Positions 49,568 to 52,347 of a stretch of DNA of 52,347 nt are shown here, in pieces. The position numbers were made by a program, and so were the translations under genes. Every line of letters begins with the position of its first letter. Within the stretch, counting starts at the first letter, position 1. The notes below the pieces were generated by a model that worked only from the letters and a program-made list of their open reading frames with translations, did no database searches and was not told the origin of the DNA. Source of the DNA: Roseibium aquae (lineage in GTDB: Bacteria; Pseudomonadota; Alphaproteobacteria; Rhizobiales; Stappiaceae); assembly GCF_008711285.1 (NCBI RefSeq), contig NZ_VXDC01000016.1:1-52347 (forward strand), given 5' to 3'.

Positions 49568-50464
49568 ATGGACATCAACACGCAAACGCTCCGCTCCGCC
49601 TATGTGGGCTTCAATGCCGCGTTCCAGTCGGGCTTGCGGGAAGCGACCTCGATGTATGGCCGGATCGCGACGACCGTGCCCTCGACCACGCGCGAGAACG
49701 AATATGGCTGGCTGGGCAAGTTCCCGCGCTTCCGGGAATGGATCGGCGACCGGGTGATCAACTCGCTCGCCAAACACGGCTATTCGATCCGCAACCGGCC
49801 GTTCGAACTGACTGTCGAGGTCGACCGGGACGATTTTTCCGACGACAATCTCGGTATCTATACCCCGCTGTTTTCGCAGCTTGGCATGGCCGCGGGCACC
49901 TTTCCGGACGAGCTGATCTGGCCGCTTCTGAAGGCCGGGTTCTCGACCCCCTGTTACGACGGCCAGTATTTCTTCGACACCGACCATCCGGTGCTGGACG
50001 CCAATGGTGAAGCCGTTTCGGTTGCCAACACCGATGGCGGCTCCGGCACACCCTGGTTTCTCCTGGATGTGCGCCAGGCGCTCAAACCGCTGATCTACCA
50101 GGAGCGCAAGGCGTTCGGCAATCTGGTCCGCATGGACCGGGAAGACGACCAGAACGTTTTCATGAAGAAGCAGTTCCTTTATGGCCTCGATGGCCGGGCG
50201 AATGTCGGCTTCGGTTTCTGGCAGATGGCCTGGGGCTCGAGGCAAACCCTCAATGCCGCCAATTATGCGGCCGCCCGGGCGGCGATGGCGGAGTTCAAGG
50301 CCGATTTCGGCAAGCCGCTGGCCATCGTTCCCAATCTTCTGGTCGTGCCGCCGTCGCTGGAAGAAGCCGGACGGCGCTTGCTGCAAAGCCAGCTGGTCAA
50401 TGGCGGGGAGACCAACCCCTGGGCGGGCACCGCCGAGATGATGATGGTGCCGTGGCTGGCCTGA
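49568..50464 (+). CDS. major capsid protein (Mu gpT)
   Basis: The 298-residue protein begins MDINTQTLRSAYVGFNAAFQ, the conserved start of the Mu gpT family. Further blocks are YGWLGKFPRFREWIGDRVIN, TPCYDGQYFFDTDHPV, and LVVPPSLEEAGRRLL near the end. It is an HK97-fold shell subunit of full length. Confidence 0.95.
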   Translation: MDINTQTLRSAYVGFNAAFQSGLREATSMYGRIATTVPSTTRENEYGWLGKFPRFREWIGDRVINSLAKHGYSIRNRPFELTVEVDRDDFSDDNLGIYTPLFSQLGMAAGTFPDELIWPLLKAGFSTPCYDGQYFFDTDHPVLDANGEAVSVANTDGGSGTPWFLLDVRQALKPLIYQERKAFGNLVRMDREDDQNVFMKKQFLYGLDGRANVGFGFWQMAWGSRQTLNAANYAAARAAMAEFKADFGKPLAIVPNLLVVPPSLEEAGRRLLQSQLVNGGETNPWAGTAEMMMVPWLA

Positions 50465-50491
50465 CGCCGCCGATCTTGAAAGGACCAATCC

Positions 50492-50713
50492 ATGACACAG
50501 GCCAAAGCGAAACAGGCCCCGCCAAAAGCTGCGGACACAGAACCCGATGCGGCGAAACCGGTGCTGCGGATTACGGCCAAGCCCAGGGACGGCTTCCGGC
50601 GCTGCGGCGTGCATCATCCGGCCGAACCGGTCGAACATGGGGCGGGCCGGTTCTCGGACGCCGAGATCGCGGTGCTGAAGGCCGAGCCGAACCTGGTGGT
50701 CGAGGATCTTTGA
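50492..50713 (+). CDS. Mu gp35-like protein (FluMu_N domain)
   Basis: The protein of 73 residues begins at ATG 50492 after AAAGG. The segment RITAKPRDGFRRCGVHHPAE and the end FSDAEIAVLKAEPNLVVEDL match the FluMu_N/HI1506 family that follows gpT in Mu-like phages. It is a small head protein. Confidence 0.8.
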   Translation: MTQAKAKQAPPKAADTEPDAAKPVLRITAKPRDGFRRCGVHHPAEPVEHGAGRFSDAEIAVLKAEPNLVVEDL

Positions 50714-50941
50714 CAAGCATAAAAGGGGAAGGCGCCGAGCCCCGACCGCAACTTGACCCGGGTACCCGGGTTCCGGCGTTCAGGCGGGTGGGAAGCCCGC
50801 ACCTAAAGATACCCAGAGAGAGGTCTGGTACGGCTCGCAAGGCCCCCAGCATCGCCCGCGCAATCCGGCTTTCGGGCGATTGACGGCACTCCGGCCCATA
50901 AGGACTTAAGGTCGCCTCTCGCCATTCTTGAAAGGTACGCC
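50714..50941. repeat. palindrome-bearing spacer between gp35 and gp36
   Basis: These 228 bases contain a perfect 16-base palindrome ACCCGGGTACCCGGGT (50756-50771), itself two copies of ACCCGGGT. I see no gene. It resembles REP-type insertions, as such a gap is unusual inside this tightly packed operon. Confidence 0.45.
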
Positions 50942-51373
50942 GTGCCTTACGCAGTCCTTGAAGACCTGATCGACCGGTTCGGGGAAGACGAGCTGTTCCA
51001 GCTGACGGACCGGACCAATAGGCCGGCGAGCACGATCGACACGGGCATTGTTGCCGCGCATCTTTCCGACGCCGAGAACCTTGCCGATTCTTATCTTGCC
51101 AAGCGGTACCGGCTGCCGCTCGATCCGGTGCCGGAGGTGCTCACCCGGATCGTGTGCGACATCGCCCGGGCCACATTGCATGGCCGGACCATGGACAAGG
51201 ACGATCCGGTGGCCAAGGCCAAAGAGGATGCGGTGGCCTGGCTGAAGGATGTCGTCAAGGGGCTGGTCCAGCTGGAGGCGGAAGGCCTCGCCCCGGAGCA
51301 GCCCTCTGGCGGAACGGTCCAGGTGCGCGGGCCGGACCGGGTGTTTTCCAAGGACAGTCTGACGGGGTTTTAA
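50942..51373 (+). CDS. Mu gp36-like protein (DUF1320)
   Basis: The 143-residue protein starts at GTG 50942 behind AAAGG. MPYAVLEDLIDRFGEDELFQ, ENLADSYLAKRYRLPL and CDIARATLHG are the DUF1320 signature of Mu gp36, a head-completion or connector protein. Confidence 0.9.
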   Translation: MPYAVLEDLIDRFGEDELFQLTDRTNRPASTIDTGIVAAHLSDAENLADSYLAKRYRLPLDPVPEVLTRIVCDIARATLHGRTMDKDDPVAKAKEDAVAWLKDVVKGLVQLEAEGLAPEQPSGGTVQVRGPDRVFSKDSLTGF

Positions 51374-51383
51374 GGAAGCTGTG

Positions 51384-51980
51384 ATGAGCGGAGTGCGCCA
51401 GGCCCTGACCATCGAGGACGCGGAGGTGAACGCCGCGCTGGACCGGGTCGCGCGGGCGGGCGGCGACACCTCCGCCCTGATGGCGGAGATCGGCGCGGCC
51501 ATGCTCTATTCCGTCCAGCGCCGGTTCGAGCGTGAGACCGGGCCGGATGGAACGCCCTGGCCGCGGCATGCGCCGCGCACGGCCCGGCAAAGGGCGCGGC
51601 GCAGATCGCGCGGCAACGCGCCGCTGACGCCAAAACTCCTGCGCGACAGCGCAAGGCTCTTTTCCTCGATCACCTCGGAGACGACACCGGAAACGGCCGC
51701 GGTCGGCACGAATGTGGTCTATGCGGCAATCCATCAGACCGGCGGGACCATCACCCAATATCCGCAATCGCGGAAGGTCCGGTTCCGCAAGGTGGGCGGG
51801 CGCCTGCGCTTTGCCCGCAAGGCGCACAAGCGGGCCTTCGAAAAGCCGGTGACCTATGGCACGCGCACGATTGTCATTCCCGCGCGGCCCTATCTCGGGT
51901 TTTCGGACGCGGACCGGGCGGAGATCCTGGCGCTGGCAGAGGCGCATTTTGAGGCTGCGGCCGGGGAGGGCAGGGCATGA
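51384..51980 (+). CDS. virion morphogenesis protein gpG (tail completion)
   Basis: This 198-residue protein is read from ATG 51384; a GTG precedes it. It belongs to the phage_tail_S/virion morphogenesis family: RRFERETGPDGTPWPRHAPR, YAAIHQTGGTI, and the end TIVIPARPYLGFSDADRAEI. It should link head and tail. Its last 46 codons occur a second time, fused to DUF2460, at 5521-5662. Confidence 0.9.
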   Translation: MSGVRQALTIEDAEVNAALDRVARAGGDTSALMAEIGAAMLYSVQRRFERETGPDGTPWPRHAPRTARQRARRRSRGNAPLTPKLLRDSARLFSSITSETTPETAAVGTNVVYAAIHQTGGTITQYPQSRKVRFRKVGGRLRFARKAHKRAFEKPVTYGTRTIVIPARPYLGFSDADRAEILALAEAHFEAAAGEGRA

Positions 51981-52347
51981 GCCTGGTCGAGGTGATCATC
52001 GGCCGCCTTGATGATGCCGGAACGCCGTTCCGGGTGGTGGGCGGTGCGGCGGGGCTGGCGGTCCTAGAACAGCGCCGCACCCGGACCCCGGCCGCCTTTG
52101 TGATGGTGGCCGAGGAGGCGAGCGGGGCGAACGAGCGCATGACCGGCCCGGTGCTGCAGCGGCTCGAGACCGATATCGCCGTGGTGCTGGTGCTGGAAAA
52201 TCTCGGCGATCCGCGGGGCGGAACAGTGGCGGACGACATCGAGGCGCTCAAGGCGTTCGTCCGGGCCAGGCTGATCGGCTTCCGGCCGGACAGTGCGGCG
52301 GAACCGATGGAGCATGTCTCCGGGGAACTCTTGAAGGTGCGCGGCGG
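51977..52347 (+). CDS. Mu gp37-like tail protein (DUF1834), partial at window edge
   Basis: This gene begins at ATG 51977, overlapping the gpG stop, and is cut after 123 codons by the window end. It is nearly identical to the complete copy at 5659-6087. One visible residue change is GGTVADD for GGTAADD. A tail tube gene is expected next. Confidence 0.85.
   Translation, partial: MSLVEVIIGRLDDAGTPFRVVGGAAGLAVLEQRRTRTPAAFVMVAEEASGANERMTGPVLQRLETDIAVVLVLENLGDPRGGTVADDIEALKAFVRARLIGFRPDSAAEPMEHVSGELLKVRG

Noticed and set aside
1..52347. CRISPR arrays, tRNA or rRNA genes.
   Set aside because: No regularly spaced repeats and no tRNA- or rRNA-like sequence were seen in the window.

Overview
The window is a high-GC alphaproteobacterial chromosome segment dominated by Mu-like transposable prophage DNA. 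The phage is a chimera of a known kind, as in Rhodobacter phage RcapMu. Its early, replication and head genes follow phage Mu (repressor, Ner, DDE transposase A, ATPase B, GemA, gp25-gp30, protease/scaffold, gpT, gp36, gpG, gp37). Its tail tip has the gene-transfer-agent set (DUF2460, DUF2163, NlpC/P60, giant TIM-barrel hub). The gene content and the REP-like palindromes (CCTTCGAGAC...CCTCAGGATGAGG type) suggest Hyphomicrobiales or Rhodobacterales; the genus cannot be named from the sequence alone.

Layout. (1) 1-127: a fragment of an IS21-type transposase, joined at a 5-base microhomology to a 5'-truncated tail tube gene. (2) 126-5662: a first tail module (tube, frameshifted chaperone, tape measure, DUF2460) with a SLATT-type membrane effector gene between chaperone and tape measure. 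It ends in an in-frame fusion of DUF2460 to the end of gpG through a 47-base scrap of a DUF3164 gene. (3) 5659-19630: a second, complete tail module (gp37, DUF2635-like, tube, chaperone, tape measure, tail tip) with a SulP transporter in the same slot. It closes with overlapping com and DNA adenine methylase genes, as com-mom closes Mu. (4) 19631-27433: an inter-prophage islet of lower GC. It holds a four-gene minus-strand operon (DUF4258, UDG-like, HTH protein, BrnA-like/XRE regulator), an orphan gene, and a Dcm-Vsr-MvaI/BcnI restriction-modification operon. (5) 27434-52347: the left part of a second, closely related prophage, from repressor to gp37, where the window cuts it. A minus-strand methyltransferase-McrB-McrC operon sits between its gpF and protease genes.

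How it works together. The repressor and Ner face each other across two operators and control transposition (A, B) and the early operon. GemA and a Mor-position activator lead to lysis, packaging and head genes, then the tail. Nearly all phage genes are coupled by ATGA or short overlaps. Foreign genes enter at a few fixed slots where this coupling breaks. The same short motif (consensus CCACGCC-CC-CCCGGATG...TGA) stands at the downstream edge of all three internal slots, before unrelated phage genes. The cargo is mostly anti-phage or DNA-modifying, so the prophages look like carriers of exchangeable defence cassettes.
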